A stretch of DNA of 35,352 bases from Acanthaster planci (GCF_001949145.1 NW_019091401.1:1652466-1687817), one strand, 5' to 3'; numbered from the stretch's first letter, positions 28,001 through 34,049 are shown. Notes: generated from the letters alone by a model not told the origin. Made by a program: numbers and translations.

Positions 28001-29270
28001 ACCTTTAGTACGAGTGTGCATTTTGGTAAGTCCCAACACCAAAGAGAAATGTTGTGTGGATGCCTCATGCATATAAACAGGATGGCCCCCGCAGTTAAGA
28101 CTTCTAATTTTGGTCACTGGATTAGTGTATATCAGCAAGGAATAAATGATCCCTTACAAGGATTTCATTTTTTAAATTTCAATCCCAGGGTCGAGATGGA
28201 AGAAAGAGTGTTTTGCCACAAGTGATTGAGATGGTGTGTGGGCTGGAGAGGGGAATCCTGGCCCTCCTTCTGGATTCTTATCAGGAGAAGGAGAAAATAT
28301 ACACCAAGGCCCAAATCAATCAGAGACAGGTTACATAGAGTAGTCTTGATTCCAGCCATTTTCATTTTGAAAATCTTACTGCTTTAGTGGGAGATGGAAG
28401 AGCTGTTTTATCAGATGGTAAATGTATTGTTGTGCATAATTAAATGTTAACACTCAAATTCATGTAGAGGCTTGGGAGAATTTCGATGTTTTCTGAAAGT
28501 CTCAGTACATACAGTAGAATGTGTTTGAATCTGCACTTAAATGAATTTTAGCTGGATTTGGGATGGTTCCTATACCAGGTCTTTTTTTTTCATTTGTTTT
28601 GAAAACAAAAAACATGCATTCTATCAATTTAGAGTTTGGTGACTTGCAGAAGTTGGATCCCAGTTGATTTGATTCTCTTATCGGCCATTTACAGGTTTTG
28701 AGGTTGCATGTCAGACTAGCTCCAATCAAAGTGGCTGTCCTCCCTATCAAGGGCACAAAGGAGATAGTAGAGGTATAAAGCTTGCTTCAGCTGCCAAATT
28801 TTAGGCATTCACAATGTGGACCTGGACTCACATGAGGGAAACGCTCTAGAGGGAGGGGCCTGATTTCCACTGCCTTTTTGCTGTTTACATTGCAACACCT
28901 TCCCCAGCTTCTTATTTGTAAATCCTTTGGCCAACAATTGCCTGAGGTCCTTGAATACACTCATACATGTACTACTTTTGTGCACTGAAGCGTGAAGTGT
29001 CATAGAGGATGGTACAATTTACACATTACATACAACACTTCTACTTTAAAGTGCTTTTTGGAGTTAGAGCCTCCCAACTTGGAAACTCTTTAGTCGGATG
29101 AGTATCCCATATACATGTACATGTATTCCTTGTTATAGTATTAGGTCCTCATGCTTTTTTTATCTCGATTGACAGGTTTGTGACTACTTGGCCAAGGAGC
29201 TAAGGAAACAGAATATTTCTTGCCACCGTGTCAATGAACTGAGCCCTGCAATTGGGCATAATGTCTCCAG
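9626..29270 (+). CDS. POLG2: POLG2-like mitochondrial DNA polymerase gamma accessory subunit (gene span, partial)
   Basis: Eight exons over 19.6 kb join in frame (phases 2,1,2,0,0,0,0,2) to about 380 residues that follow animal POLG2 from the N-terminal synthetase-like region into the C-terminal anticodon-binding-like domain. Diagnostic blocks in order: CYDYGPLG then EWWTSMV; LVNRRLPFGHAQIGKCF; FFCSPRTADRW with DRLQWWRK; FPWGMETIE; GRDGRKSVLP; LAPIKVAV; VCDYLAKEL. In animals the protein binds the catalytic subunit POLG in the mitochondrial matrix and raises processivity of mtDNA synthesis. It derives from class II glycyl-tRNA synthetase. The PRTA-W and WWRK blocks favour POLG2 over glycyl-tRNA synthetase. 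Missing: the targeting peptide upstream and about 60 C-terminal residues. The exons show no stops or frameshifts, so the gene is probably functional despite heavy transposon load. Block matching was from memory, without a database. Confidence 0.88.
9971..10105. repeat. (TCTG)n/(TCTA)n microsatellite
   Basis: About 33 tetranucleotide units form this tract in intron a: TCTA at both ends, TCTG in the core, with rare TCTGACTG interruptions. The open frame across it (9941-10129) is a repeat artefact. Confidence 0.95.
10163..10359. mobile_element. ~200-bp foldback element
   Basis: CATGCTGAATGTAGATTGCG TCATTCTGAGA (10172-10202) is matched by TCTCAGAATGACGCAATCAA CATTCAGCATG (10321-10351), with about one mismatch in 31. 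Weaker pairing continues outward. The ~115-base loop is non-coding. It lies in intron a. Confidence 0.7.
10360..11850. other. Intron a interior, no recognised feature
   Basis: No exon, RNA gene or defined repeat was found. Short frames such as 10375-10680 have no recognisable content. Confidence 0.4.
11851..12022. repeat. Hairpin-forming inverted repeat, ~50-bp arms
   Basis: GTTTGTGGGTACAACATGG ... TAGGTGTGGTTCTG (11851-11899) pairs with CAGAACCACACCTCTTCTG ... CATGGTGTACCAGCAAAC (11972-12021) at about 85%. The loop contains a second small inverted repeat, TGGCCAGGATGCTCTGGCCA (11930-11949). It lies just upstream of exon b in intron a. Confidence 0.7.
12165..12433 (+). CDS. POLG2: POLG2 exon b
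   Basis: The acceptor is TTTTAAAG before 12165 and the donor is GTAAAAGT at 12434. The first base completes the Trp codon begun in the previous exon, giving EWWTSMVSSQEDMFGLETSQ, the counterpart of the human EWWTSVV segment. The rest is a poorly conserved, charged stretch ending RTLRDSLSY and a split Gly codon. The downstream open frame beyond 12433 is intron read-through. Confidence 0.82.
12434..13704. other. Intron b, 5' part, no recognised feature
   Basis: No exon or defined element was found. The segment 12990-13270 has a slightly higher GC content and two short frames, but no recognisable coding signal. Confidence 0.35.
13705..13900 (-). repeat. tRNA-derived SINE, antisense
   Basis: On the minus strand there is a polymerase III B-box-like GGTTTGACTCC (plus 13839-13849) inside a T-arm-like GGTCTGGGTTTGACTCCCACC. 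A decayed A-box/D-arm region lies about 55 bases upstream. Downstream is a non-tRNA tail (TCGGTCCACACCTGGATTGG, then TTTTCCTCCCACCTCTAAAAC). This head-plus-tail layout is that of a tRNA-derived SINE. Confidence 0.6.
13901..16078. other. Intron b, middle: GGCCTTGGCCTCG-type repeats, otherwise empty
   Basis: Two related blocks occur, about 13929-14110 and 15455-15650. Both carry TGACTCGGTCTTGGCCTTGG, TTGGCCTCG words and TTTGTATTCCACTTCA, which suggests a dispersed repeat family. A 20-base direct repeat AGTACTTGGCATATAGACAA lies at 15901 and 15927. No gene is supported. Confidence 0.5.
16079..16235. repeat. Two-copy tandem repeat, 90-base period
   Basis: AAATATCCTGAATTTGAGCA starts at 16080 and again at 16170. 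Each copy runs about 62 bases to TTTTTGTACATCGAA with three or four differences, separated by an AT-rich spacer. This explains the mirrored minus-strand frames there. Confidence 0.85.
16930..17071 (+). CDS. POLG2: POLG2 exon c
   Basis: The acceptor is AATTTCCAG before 16930 and the donor is GTAAGTGA at 17072, an excellent consensus. It reads (G)SLAQYHNTLQLVNRRLPFG followed by HAQIGKCFKQ. RLPFG-AQIG is the synthetase-like core strand, shared by glycyl-tRNA synthetases and POLG2. It ends in phase 2. Confidence 0.9.
17339..17444 (+). CDS. POLG2: POLG2 exon d (PRTA-W / WWRK block)
   Basis: The acceptor is CTTTCTTTCCAG before 17339 and the donor is GTATGG at 17445. The first base completes an Asn codon. 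It then reads VPEFTQMMVQFFCSPRTADR, then WMIDWQRDRLQWWRK. The PPRTA-Q-W--FW-RHRL-WWRK pattern is specific to the POLG2 family, so this exon decides the assignment. Confidence 0.93.
17445..18767. other. Intron d start and probable 5' leader of the DIRS element
   Basis: No host exon is recognised. From about 18240 the sequence changes character (higher GC, CCGATCTGGGGCTTAGG, GACACGCTTGGG) and runs up to the DIRS gag start at 18768. It is probably the element's terminal repeat and leader. The left boundary cannot be fixed from one copy. Confidence 0.45.
18768..19891 (+). pseudogene. DIRS gag-like ORF, broken
   Basis: ATG 18768 starts MSDGSADESAVSQ in one frame, which ends at 18890. The reading then continues in another frame (about 18917 on) with a glutamine-rich, probably coiled segment (TTMQQTQTEMFKGMIEKAFE), an in-frame TGA at 19112, a basic Ser/Arg/His stretch, and the tail NQAVLDWWQQQRTNSLDQ with DECL-like helices. 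A reading-frame detour between about 19330 and 19450 looks like a pair of compensating indels. The product would be a nucleic-acid-binding structural protein. The assignment rests on position and composition. Confidence 0.65.
20430..21990 (+). pseudogene. DIRS reverse transcriptase-RNase H, broken
   Basis: The RT motifs appear in order: GGFRPVFNLKSLNKYIR, MVTVDLKDAYF, then after a frameshift near 20690 VPFGLKSAPRLFMKLM, then VVIYLDDLLL (YLDD active-site box, both Asp present), then KIKFLGHVIDS-like. A TAG lies at 21060. RNase H begins SDASTHGWGAH and is interrupted by TAG at 21399 in the NHIY-LELLAS block. It then jumps from LALQTFAKNK directly to SRVFMDRLEWMLNP, skipping the part of the domain that normally carries the later catalytic Asp residues. 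The post-RNase H region (VDLFASKINSQLPRYVSW) and a tail in a further frame follow. Confidence 0.85.
21935..22485 (+). pseudogene. DIRS tyrosine recombinase, N-terminal part only
   Basis: This frame overlaps the end of the RT-RNase H gene. It reads VMLASCRGSTHKQYQSAWKT, then a TGA at 22030, then KDIMEFLVESEKKGLSYQSL, PVGQCP, LFNCNPPRPRY and SLKMVTLKMVLLFAFVAG. These are core-binding-domain landmarks of DIRS recombinases. At the site where the first catalytic Arg is expected the copy reads AGLVSSLVHIDI, without the Arg. The C-terminal half with the remaining catalytic residues is absent before the minisatellite begins at 22481. Confidence 0.82.
22481..22739. repeat. 21-bp minisatellite at the edge of the gap
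   Basis: About 8.5 head-to-tail copies of a 21-base unit with core AGTTTCTGCTGCAATCCT run from 22481 to about 22666. A short GTAAGTAAGTAAGTTG interruption follows, then more copies up to the gap. Since 21 is a multiple of three, frames on both strands stay open (LVSAAIL repeated on the plus strand), which explains the spurious frames. Confidence 0.92.
22740..23535. other. Assembly gap (796 N)
   Basis: A run of N. It begins inside the 21-bp minisatellite, a likely reason for the assembly failure. The sequence after the gap belongs to a different element. Confidence 0.99.
23536..23891 (+). pseudogene. Polinton-type DNA polymerase B fragment
   Basis: One frame reads LTHEQEEYNQMSICWICKKK (a C-x2-C pair after an acidic E-Q-E-E-Y-N lead). 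It meets a TAG at 23647 and carries a second cysteine pair, CHKC. Near 23745 the coherent reading shifts frame to DHCQVTDKFRGVAHDRC and ends at TGA 23889. The DHCH-TG-FRG-AH--CN signature is the zinc-binding/HNH-like block found in Polinton and adintovirus polymerases ahead of their exonuclease motifs. The polymerase active-site blocks are not present. The piece is short, so assignment to a precise lineage is not possible. Confidence 0.72.
23902..24336 (+). pseudogene. Unidentified broken ORF pieces in the Polinton remnant
   Basis: A single frame runs from 23902 to 24336 with in-frame stops at 24070, 24238 and 24334. The three pieces look protein-like rather than random: one containing KEYTIKEVETLPLAEQKKGY, one with GSYLTEVCYKYGCFLSQLAG, and a short Lys/Pro/Ala-rich basic tail. 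They could be one decayed gene or parts of two. I do not recognise the family. Confidence 0.45.
24361..24627 (+). CDS. Small unidentified ORF in the Polinton remnant
   Basis: The frame is open from 24361, with the first ATG at 24445 (60 codons, ending TAA 24625). Before the ATG lies a Thr/Asn-rich lead. After it come NGAVMSVILTGHTMLLKW, a hydrophobic segment, then a helical stretch and LVVGSTATQEWLVAKGVIP. No stop lies inside the 60 codons, in contrast to its neighbours. It could be a small virion or membrane-associated protein by analogy with compact dsDNA elements, but that is a guess. Confidence 0.4.
   Translation, partial: SLVSIKTTHIATTTNTNDIVNSLYNGAVMSVILTGHTMLLKWKSPDLDRLSMENIAKLTALVVGSTATQEWLVAKGVIPDSITPKTIG
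24658..24964 (+). pseudogene. Acidic unidentified ORF with two frameshifts
   Basis: ATG 24658 begins MTESGINPIDMDRFEKS 30 bases after the previous stop. Around 24705 the protein-like reading moves to the next frame, which is rich in Glu, Asp and Gln and ends at TAA 24894. At a run of T then A there, the third frame continues with a tyrosine-rich tail to TAA 24962. Loss of single bases in homopolymers would explain both shifts. The function is unknown. Confidence 0.45.
25229..25501 (-). pseudogene. Gypsy-type gag N-terminal fragment, antisense
   Basis: On the minus strand from ATG at 25441 the frame reads MTTTELTQTHISLPPPLQVT then GDLKANWKKLWDSYEIVTNI and ends at a stop at 25229-25231 after ALEIHNNLLYK. 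PPPL-V-GDL--NWK-F---YE-----I--K is the N-terminus of gag in the Gypsy elements common in invertebrates. A primer-binding-site-like TGGCTACTAG (plus 25492-25501), two mismatches from the site at 31022, lies upstream as expected. The rest of the element is not recognised. Confidence 0.65.
25502..26473. other. Intron d, 3' part, no recognised feature
   Basis: No exon or gene is supported. The segment beside 25501 may include the LTR of the antisense Gypsy fragment, but one copy alone does not define it. Confidence 0.35.
26474..26647 (+). CDS. POLG2: POLG2 exon e
   Basis: The acceptor is TTCCCTTTTCAG before 26474 and the donor is GTGAGTGA at 26648, with phase 0 at both ends (58 codons). A variable linker is followed by QFQFPWGMETIERIS, matching the vertebrate YYNFPWGKELIETL block. 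An alternative acceptor CAG at 26478-26480 would shift the frame and is disfavoured. Confidence 0.88.
26721..26743. promoter_or_regulatory. Palindromic pair of AP-1-like sites
   Basis: GCATGAGTCA GGC TGACTCATGC is a perfect 10-bp inverted repeat with a 3-base spacer. It contains TGAGTCA and TGACTCA, the AP-1/bZIP consensus in both directions. It lies just inside intron e. The sequence is certain, but a regulatory role is only possible. Confidence 0.35.
27390..27489. repeat. 100-base hairpin, ~43-bp arms, in intron e
   Basis: GTTGCCTGCTGTAATGGGGT ... GGCAAATGGCA (27390-27431) pairs with TGCCATTTGCC ... CCACACTACAGGCAAC (27450-27488), with a terminal loop of about 18 bases. Arm identity is about 80%. 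The size and mismatch pattern fit a short MITE or a pre-miRNA-like hairpin. Confidence 0.6.
27490..28188. other. Intron e, 3' part, no recognised feature
   Basis: No repeat, RNA or additional exon was recognised. Confidence 0.35.
28189..28329 (+). CDS. POLG2: POLG2 exon f
   Basis: The acceptor is AATCCCAG before 28189 and the donor is GTTACA at 28330, phase 0, 47 codons. It begins GRDGRKSVLPQVIEMVCGLE and continues RGILALLLDSYQEKE. This matches the conserved GRDGRK-VVP block followed by the DRG-LA-L-DS helix. Confidence 0.92.
28695..28772 (+). CDS. POLG2: POLG2 exon g
   Basis: The acceptor is CCATTTACAG before 28695 and the donor is GTATAAAG at 28773, phase 0, 26 codons. It reads VLRLHVRLAPIKVAVLPIKG and then TKEIVE. 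LH--LAPIKVA opens the anticodon-binding-like C-terminal domain that contacts POLG in the animal enzyme. Confidence 0.9.
29176..29270 (+). CDS. POLG2: POLG2 exon h (last exon seen)
   Basis: The acceptor is GATTGACAG before 29176 and the donor is GTTTGT at 29271, ending in phase 2. It reads VCDYLAKELRKQNISCHRVN and then ELSPAIGHNVSR. VC--L-NEL---GIS matches the POLG2/synthetase C-terminal domain. The next block expected (a K-DE(M/I)G-type strand) was not found before the Gypsy element nor inside it. Confidence 0.82.
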
Positions 29271-29418
29271 GTTTGTAAAGTAGTCTTTCACGCTATGACA
29301 TTGAACATTGTCAGAAGTGGCAGTCATCTTTTTTTCTTTTCTGCAGGTCATGCATTGTGTCAAATCATGTATGATTGAACATGTACAGTCATACCTCATT
29401 GAAAAGAGGTCCTTTGGA

Positions 29419-29693
29419 TTAATTTTGGATTTGCCCTGCCTGACGTGTAATTAACACTATATACTCAGTGTGCCCCCAAAAGCTTGTAAAAAAACCCACA
29501 AGCGTACTCGGGTGGGATTTGAACCCACGACCTCCTGCTACAGACTTATTTAACCACTCGACCACTGTGCTTGCCAGTGTCAGCTGGCTGGTTCACAAGC
29601 TTTCGGGTGCACACTGAGTACACAGTGTTAAATACACGTCGGGCAGGGGCAAATCCAATACATGTCGGGCAGGGGCAAATCCGAAATAATTTA
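29419..29693. mobile_element. Foldback element carrying a tRNA-like core, nested in the MITE
   Basis: The left arm runs from TTAATTTTGGATTTGCCCTG through GACGTGTAATTAACAC and TACTCAGTGTG to AAAGCTTGT. It is matched in reverse complement from 29598 (ACAAGCTTT...CACACTGAGTAC, GTGTTAAATACACGTC, GGGCAGGGGCAAATCC) to 29693. The arms are about 65-70 bp. The right arm contains a local duplication of CGGGCAGGGGCAAATCC. The core holds the tRNA-like sequence 29499-29573. Confidence 0.7.
29499..29573 (-). ncRNA. tRNA-like sequence (Leu/Ser-type), probably SINE-derived
   Basis: On the minus strand, TGGTCGAGTGGTTAA is an A-box/D-arm of Leu/Ser type. GTGGGTTCAAATCCCAC, 30 bases downstream, forms a perfect 5-bp T-stem with a B-box GGTTCAAATCC. 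The acceptor stem is weak and no long variable arm is present, so this is not a functional tRNA gene. The polymerase III promoter boxes look intact. Confidence 0.6.
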
Positions 29694-30140
29694 CATCTCC
29701 CCGGCGCTAATCCATCTTTGAAATAAAGGTTCTTTGGACTTCACAAATTCGCTTGTTATAACAGGAACCTTGTATTATCAGGAATGAAAACAATGAAAAA
29801 CAAAGGATTGGGACCTAAAAATGTCCTTGTTATACGAGCAGAGTCTTGTATTAACAGTGCTCTTATTAGCAAGGTTTGACTGTATATATATCACAGGTTA
29901 GTTTCAATGAATTCATTTCTCTAATATGATCAAAACACATCAATAACTGAAATACATGTATGGTGTAAAATTGTTTCATTCTGTGCAATGATAAAAACAA
30001 GACCCCTTGTGTCCCACAACTAGAAACCAATAAATATGCCAGCATTTCGGCTGTCACATCAGCCTGACTGCATTCACCACACATTCACCATGGCCATCGC
30101 ATTTTGAACAATAGGATCTTTTGTTAAGTAGTTACATAGA

Positions 30141-30208
30141 TTATAAAGTTTGAACCTGTGACCTCTGGAATACTGTACCAGTGCTTTACCAACTGAGCTA
30201 TCTAGCTC
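30141..30208 (-). ncRNA. tRNA-like relic (SINE head), antisense
   Basis: On the minus strand, TAGCTCAGTTGGTAAAGC is a good A-box/D-arm (plus 30185-30200 region). CTGG/CCAG pair as an anticodon stem with AGT in anticodon position. GGTCACAGGTTCAAAC gives a B-box. The T-stem 3' side and acceptor do not pair. It is a decayed tRNA-derived sequence. Confidence 0.6.
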
Positions 30209-30542
30209 AGCATTGGTGGCTCTTCCCATTTGTCAATATCTCTGTAAGGGGGGGGCACTCATGCATTACATTGATGTGTAAAGAAGGAAAACCTGTGATA
30301 AGGGGCTGGTTGCTCAGGCCTAGAAAAATCACAGAGAACACAGTTGACCCATGATTCAACCTTTCTGCAATGGTGCCTTAGCCAGTTGATCCTGGAGGGG
30401 CAGCTGTTGGATTACCCCGTTCCCTTATTCTCTAGCAAAGGTGCTTACACTTACCCTGTAAACATGATTCACAGAAACAAATACACTGCCAGATTTGCAT
30501 AGTGATGCTTGATGCTATGACCTGGATGACTTTATTATAGAC

Positions 30543-30543
30543 A

Positions 30544-30578
<35 letters not shown>

Positions 30579-30598
30579 CATGTATATATTAATGGATA
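30543..30598. repeat. (CT)n(TA)n microsatellite
   Basis: About ten CT dinucleotides pass directly into about eight TA dinucleotides, then ACATGTATATATT. Confidence 0.95.
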
Positions 30599-30808
30599 CA
30601 TGTTTGCGCGCAAATTAACCACTTGGCACCCAATGATGTGTTAATACACAATTTTCCTTATTTGTTCCACAGAGGACGTGCCCTTGTGCTCAACCAAAGA
30701 AATCAAACATTTTCATCCCCATTTTATTTTTGACATAAACACATCTGGGAAATCTTTTGAGAACCTGGTCTAGCAAATGTCACTCCATGGCAGGGGCTCA
30801 AGAGGGTT

Positions 30809-31019
30809 GTCACATATTTGGTTGTTATAAGTAATGTACAAATATAGTGCTTGGAATCAGAATTTGTCAGATGTCAGTTGGCTGAAATATCTTTATGTAG
30901 TATTCTTGGAAAGCATTAAAGGTCAAGGGTCACGCATTCCTCGTGATTGCAGTACAGCCACCAAAACAGCGTGTATGTCTCACTCTCTCATTCTAAGCTA
31001 AACGCCTTATGATATCACA
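30809..31019 (+). repeat. Probable 5' LTR of the Gypsy element
   Basis: The stretch opens TGTCACATAT and closes ATATCACA, two bases before the primer-binding site. TG...CA ends fit an LTR of about 211 bases. Without the partner LTR in the window, the left edge is a guess. Confidence 0.4.
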
Positions 31020-31021
31020 AT

Positions 31022-31031
31022 TGGCGACGAG
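31022..31031 (+). promoter_or_regulatory. Primer-binding site, tRNA-Ser(GCU)-like
   Basis: TGGCGACGAG is complementary to CTCGTCGCCA, the 3' end (with CCA) of animal tRNA-Ser(GCU). It lies two bases after the proposed LTR end and 120 bases before gag, where minus-strand DNA synthesis would start. Confidence 0.7.
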
Positions 31032-31153
31032 TCTGGGATTTTTCCGTGTTGTGAGTCAGTGAGTGAGTAACGTCAAAACGTTTCGTCTCCGTACATGTGT
31101 CTACGTAACACTTATTAACCAGTAGTGATATACCTCGCCGCCATACAGTAACT

Positions 31154-32385
31154 GTGATGGTCAACATGTCCGCAACTAATTTACCCTCATTCCCAGCCTT
31201 CCAGCCTCATCATGAACCATCCACTATCGGCGTACGGTGGAGGAAATACATAGCCAGGCTGGAGAATTTGTTTTTTGCATTGAAAGTCACTGATGACCAA
31301 CAAAAGCGGGCATTCCTTCTACATTACTTTGGCCCTGAAGTAATGGACATTTTCGAGACTCTATCGGACACTGGTTTTACATATGAATCAGGGCAAAGTG
31401 CTCTTGCAAAGTACTTCGAACCGAGCAAGAACATCGAGTACAAACGCTTTGTTTTTCATGAGGCAAAACAACAACACAGCGAAACTGTCACAGATTTTGC
31501 AACCTGCCTGCAATAACTTGCCCAAACTTGTGAATTCCATGACAAGGACAGTGAGGTGAAATCACAAATCATCCATGGTTGTACCTCATCAAAGCTGAGA
31601 CGCTATGCACTTCGAGAAACAGAGCTCAGCCTCTCAAAGTTGCTCACCACAGCCCGAGCCTACGAACTGGCTGACAGCCAATCCAAAGACATGGAACAGC
31701 ATTCCCAGCACTCGAGCAGAGACGCAGCCAGCCGTATGACTGCAAAGCCTCATAGGAAGGAATGTGAACCGAGCAAATCCTCACGGTCATCCAAGCCCAG
31801 ACGCCCTCTACCCTGACGCAACTGTGGAGGTACCTTTCCTCACAAACAACAATGCCCAGCAAAAGGGGTGACATGCCACTCATGTGGTAAACTCAATCAT
31901 TTTGCCAAACATTGTTTGAGTCGTGGCAAATCAGCCAAACCTCAGAGCATAGCAACGGTGCATGCAGTTGATCATACTGTCAGTGCTACAAGCTCATCTG
32001 ACGATGAGTATGTGTTCGGAGTATCGTCATCGCCACACGTCAAACATCCAGTTATCACGGTAACAGTCGACGCAACTCCCTTGTCAGCCATCATTGATAC
32101 AGGTGCGTCAGTTAATGTCATGTGTCTGGCTGTATACAACAAACTCTCCTCCAAACCGCCACTGTGTAAGGACAATGCAGCAAAAGTCTTTGCCTATGGT
32201 AGTTCAACACCCCTGGAGATTGTTGGCACATTTTACACTTCTATTGCTTATAAGGGGTCCCAAGTGAACTGCATCTTCTGTGTCACCAAAACCATTGGAG
32301 ACACATTGATCAGTTTCCAAACAGCGTCTGCTCTCTGCGTCATCCATGTGGCCTACAACCTTCACCCCGACAACCCCATAAGCCC
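31154..32385 (+). pseudogene. Gypsy gag and protease, broken
   Basis: One frame runs from ATG 31160 (MSATNLPSFPAFQP; ATGs at 31154 and 31157 are also possible), with stops at TAA 31514 and TGA 31814. The N-terminal capsid-like part has RFVFHEAKQQHSETVTDFA. A basic region follows. Then come two zinc knuckles: in the first the leading Cys codon has become the TGA, while the second, CHSCGKLNHFAKHC (31874-31915), is intact. The protease follows with IIDTGASVNVM (catalytic Asp-Thr-Gly at 32096). The reading shifts frame near 32345-32385 into pol. Gag packages the RNA and the protease would mature the polyprotein. Confidence 0.85.
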
Positions 32386-34049
32386 GTGGACAGTCTTGTG
32401 GAACAATTCGCAGATCGTTTTACTGGTATCGGCAAGTTAAAGAACATTCAGTGCAAGCTGCACGTGGACGAGACTGTCAGACCGATTGCCCTGCCACACC
32501 ATCGTATCCCGCTCCATATCCGCAAGAAAGTGGAGAACGAACTTGACAAGTTACTCCGCCTTGACATCATTGAGCCAGTACGCAATGAGCCAACTCCGTG
32601 GGTGTCACTCATACATGTGGTCGAAAAACCTCATCGACCAGGTGAGATTCGTATGTGCGTGGACATGCAAAACGTCAATACTGCTATTAAACGCGAACGG
32701 CACATAACACCCACCATCGACGATATCCTCGGTCAAGTCAATGGCGCTACCATGTTCAGCAAAATGGACCTCATTGCAGGCTACCACCAAGTTGAGCTGG
32801 CCCCAGAATTGCGCCATCTGACTTTGTTTTCAATGCACAAAGGCTTGTTCTGTTACAAGCGTTTGAATTTTGGCGTAAGCTTAGCAGCGGAAGTCTTCCA
32901 AAACATGATCTCCTCGGCTCTCCGTGGCCTGGAGGGTACACTAAACATCAGAGATGATATCCTCGTGTTTGGTCGCATGCAAGCCGAACATGACACACGA
33001 CTCGCAGCCTGTCTGCAACGTCTTCGCGAATGCAACCTAACTCTGAACAGAGATAAATGCAGTTTCGGTCAGTCACGTGTTGAATACTTTGGCCATGTAT
33101 TCAGTTCCAGTGGCATCTCTCCCGACAAGAAGACAGTGGAAGCCATCCAACAAGTTCCTGACCCCACCAACGCCAGCGAGGTCAGGAGTTTCCTTGGCTT
33201 GGTAACGTACTGTAGCCGGTTTATACCAGACCTTGCCACTATTTCTGCCCCACTGCGCGAGTTGACCAAGAAAGACTTTACCTGGAACTGGGGACCGGAA
33301 AACCACCAAGCACTCTCGCAGATTTGTGAACGAGTTGTGCACTGTTGTACCGTGGCATACTTCGACCTTGGCAAGAAGACTGAACTGCTCGTTGATGCCA
33401 GCCCGTTCGGCCTAGCCGGTATTCTTGCCCAACGCAACAACAGGGATGAACTGTCAATTGTTGCTCTTGCCAGTCGATCTCTGACACCTGGTGAACAGCG
33501 GTATTTCCACACAGAATGCAAAGCTTTCGCTATCATGTGGGCATTACTTCACTTCCACCTCTACGTGTACGGTAGCACCTTAACCATTATCACAGATCAC
33601 AACCCGTTGGTCCCACTGTTCAGCGCAGCCAAGCTCCGACACGTATCAAGCGCTGGTTAATGAAGTTGCAGGAGTACAACTTCATCGTTGAGTATCAGCA
33701 AGGAAAGCTGAATCCCGCAGACTATACGTCACGGCACCCCTATGGACATCCAAGAGCCACCAGCCACGAAAAATCCCTCGCAGAGGAACATGTGCACTTT
33801 GTTTCCGTGAACGCCGTGCCCAGCCAGTCAGTCACCCTTGACAAAATCCGCGTTGCCACTTGCAACGACCCAGTTCTCCAGTCAACCATCGACGCGGTCA
33901 CCACCTGTAGCTGGGACACACTCTTGAGACAACCCCATAATCAAGAGACTCTCGCAACCCTCAAGAGTCTACACAAAGTGCTCGAAGAACTAAAGGCAAC
34001 ACCTGATCGCGACCTGCTGCTGCGTGGAAATCGTATCGGAATTCCATAA
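32386..34049 (+). pseudogene. Gypsy reverse transcriptase and RNase H
   Basis: This is a 424-codon frame. RT landmarks are LDIIEPVRNEPTPWVS, RMCVDMQNVN, MFSKMDLIAGYHQVELAPE (first catalytic Asp), CYKRLNFGVSLAAEVFQN and NIRDDILVFG (the xxDD active site, with both Asp). The connection domain has FLGLVTYCSRFIPDLATISA. RNase H begins LLVDASPFGLAGILAQ and retains HTECKAFAIMW and ITDHNPLVPLF. A one-base shift near 33625 moves the reading to the frame 33660-34049 (EYNFIVEYQQGKLNPADYTS), which ends at an in-frame TAA 34047. Catalytic residues are preserved, so the breaks look recent. Confidence 0.93.

Larger units (their letters stand above)
29386..29882. mobile_element. pogo/Tigger-like MITE with TA target duplication (interrupted)
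   Basis: The left end, CAGTCATACCTC (preceded by TA), is the near-complement of the right end, GCAAGGTTTGACTG (followed by TA). TA duplications with CAGTCAAACCT-like termini are typical of the pogo/Tigger branch of the Tc1-mariner group. GGTCCTTTGGATT on the left matches GGTTCTTTGGACTT (29728) on the right, where the element resumes after an inner insertion at 29419-29693. No transposase is present. Confidence 0.6.
29885..30808. other. Intron h before the Gypsy element
   Basis: Apart from the tRNA-like module and a simple repeat, nothing is recognised. I looked for the missing C-terminal POLG2 exon here and did not find it. Confidence 0.4.

Noticed and set aside
29499-29573. Functional tRNA gene
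   Set aside because: The T-arm is perfect, but the acceptor stem does not pair and the Leu/Ser-type D-arm lacks the expected long variable arm.
30141-30208. Functional tRNA-Thr gene
   Set aside because: The T-stem and acceptor stem do not pair; only the promoter boxes and the anticodon stem survive.
32345-32390. Programmed ribosomal frameshift between Gypsy protease and RT
   Set aside because: A frame change is real here, but no clear slippery heptamer with a downstream structure was recognised, and this copy has other disabling shifts, so simple decay is as likely.
33069-33536. 155-codon minus-strand frame
   Set aside because: Antisense shadow of the Gypsy reverse transcriptase/RNase H.
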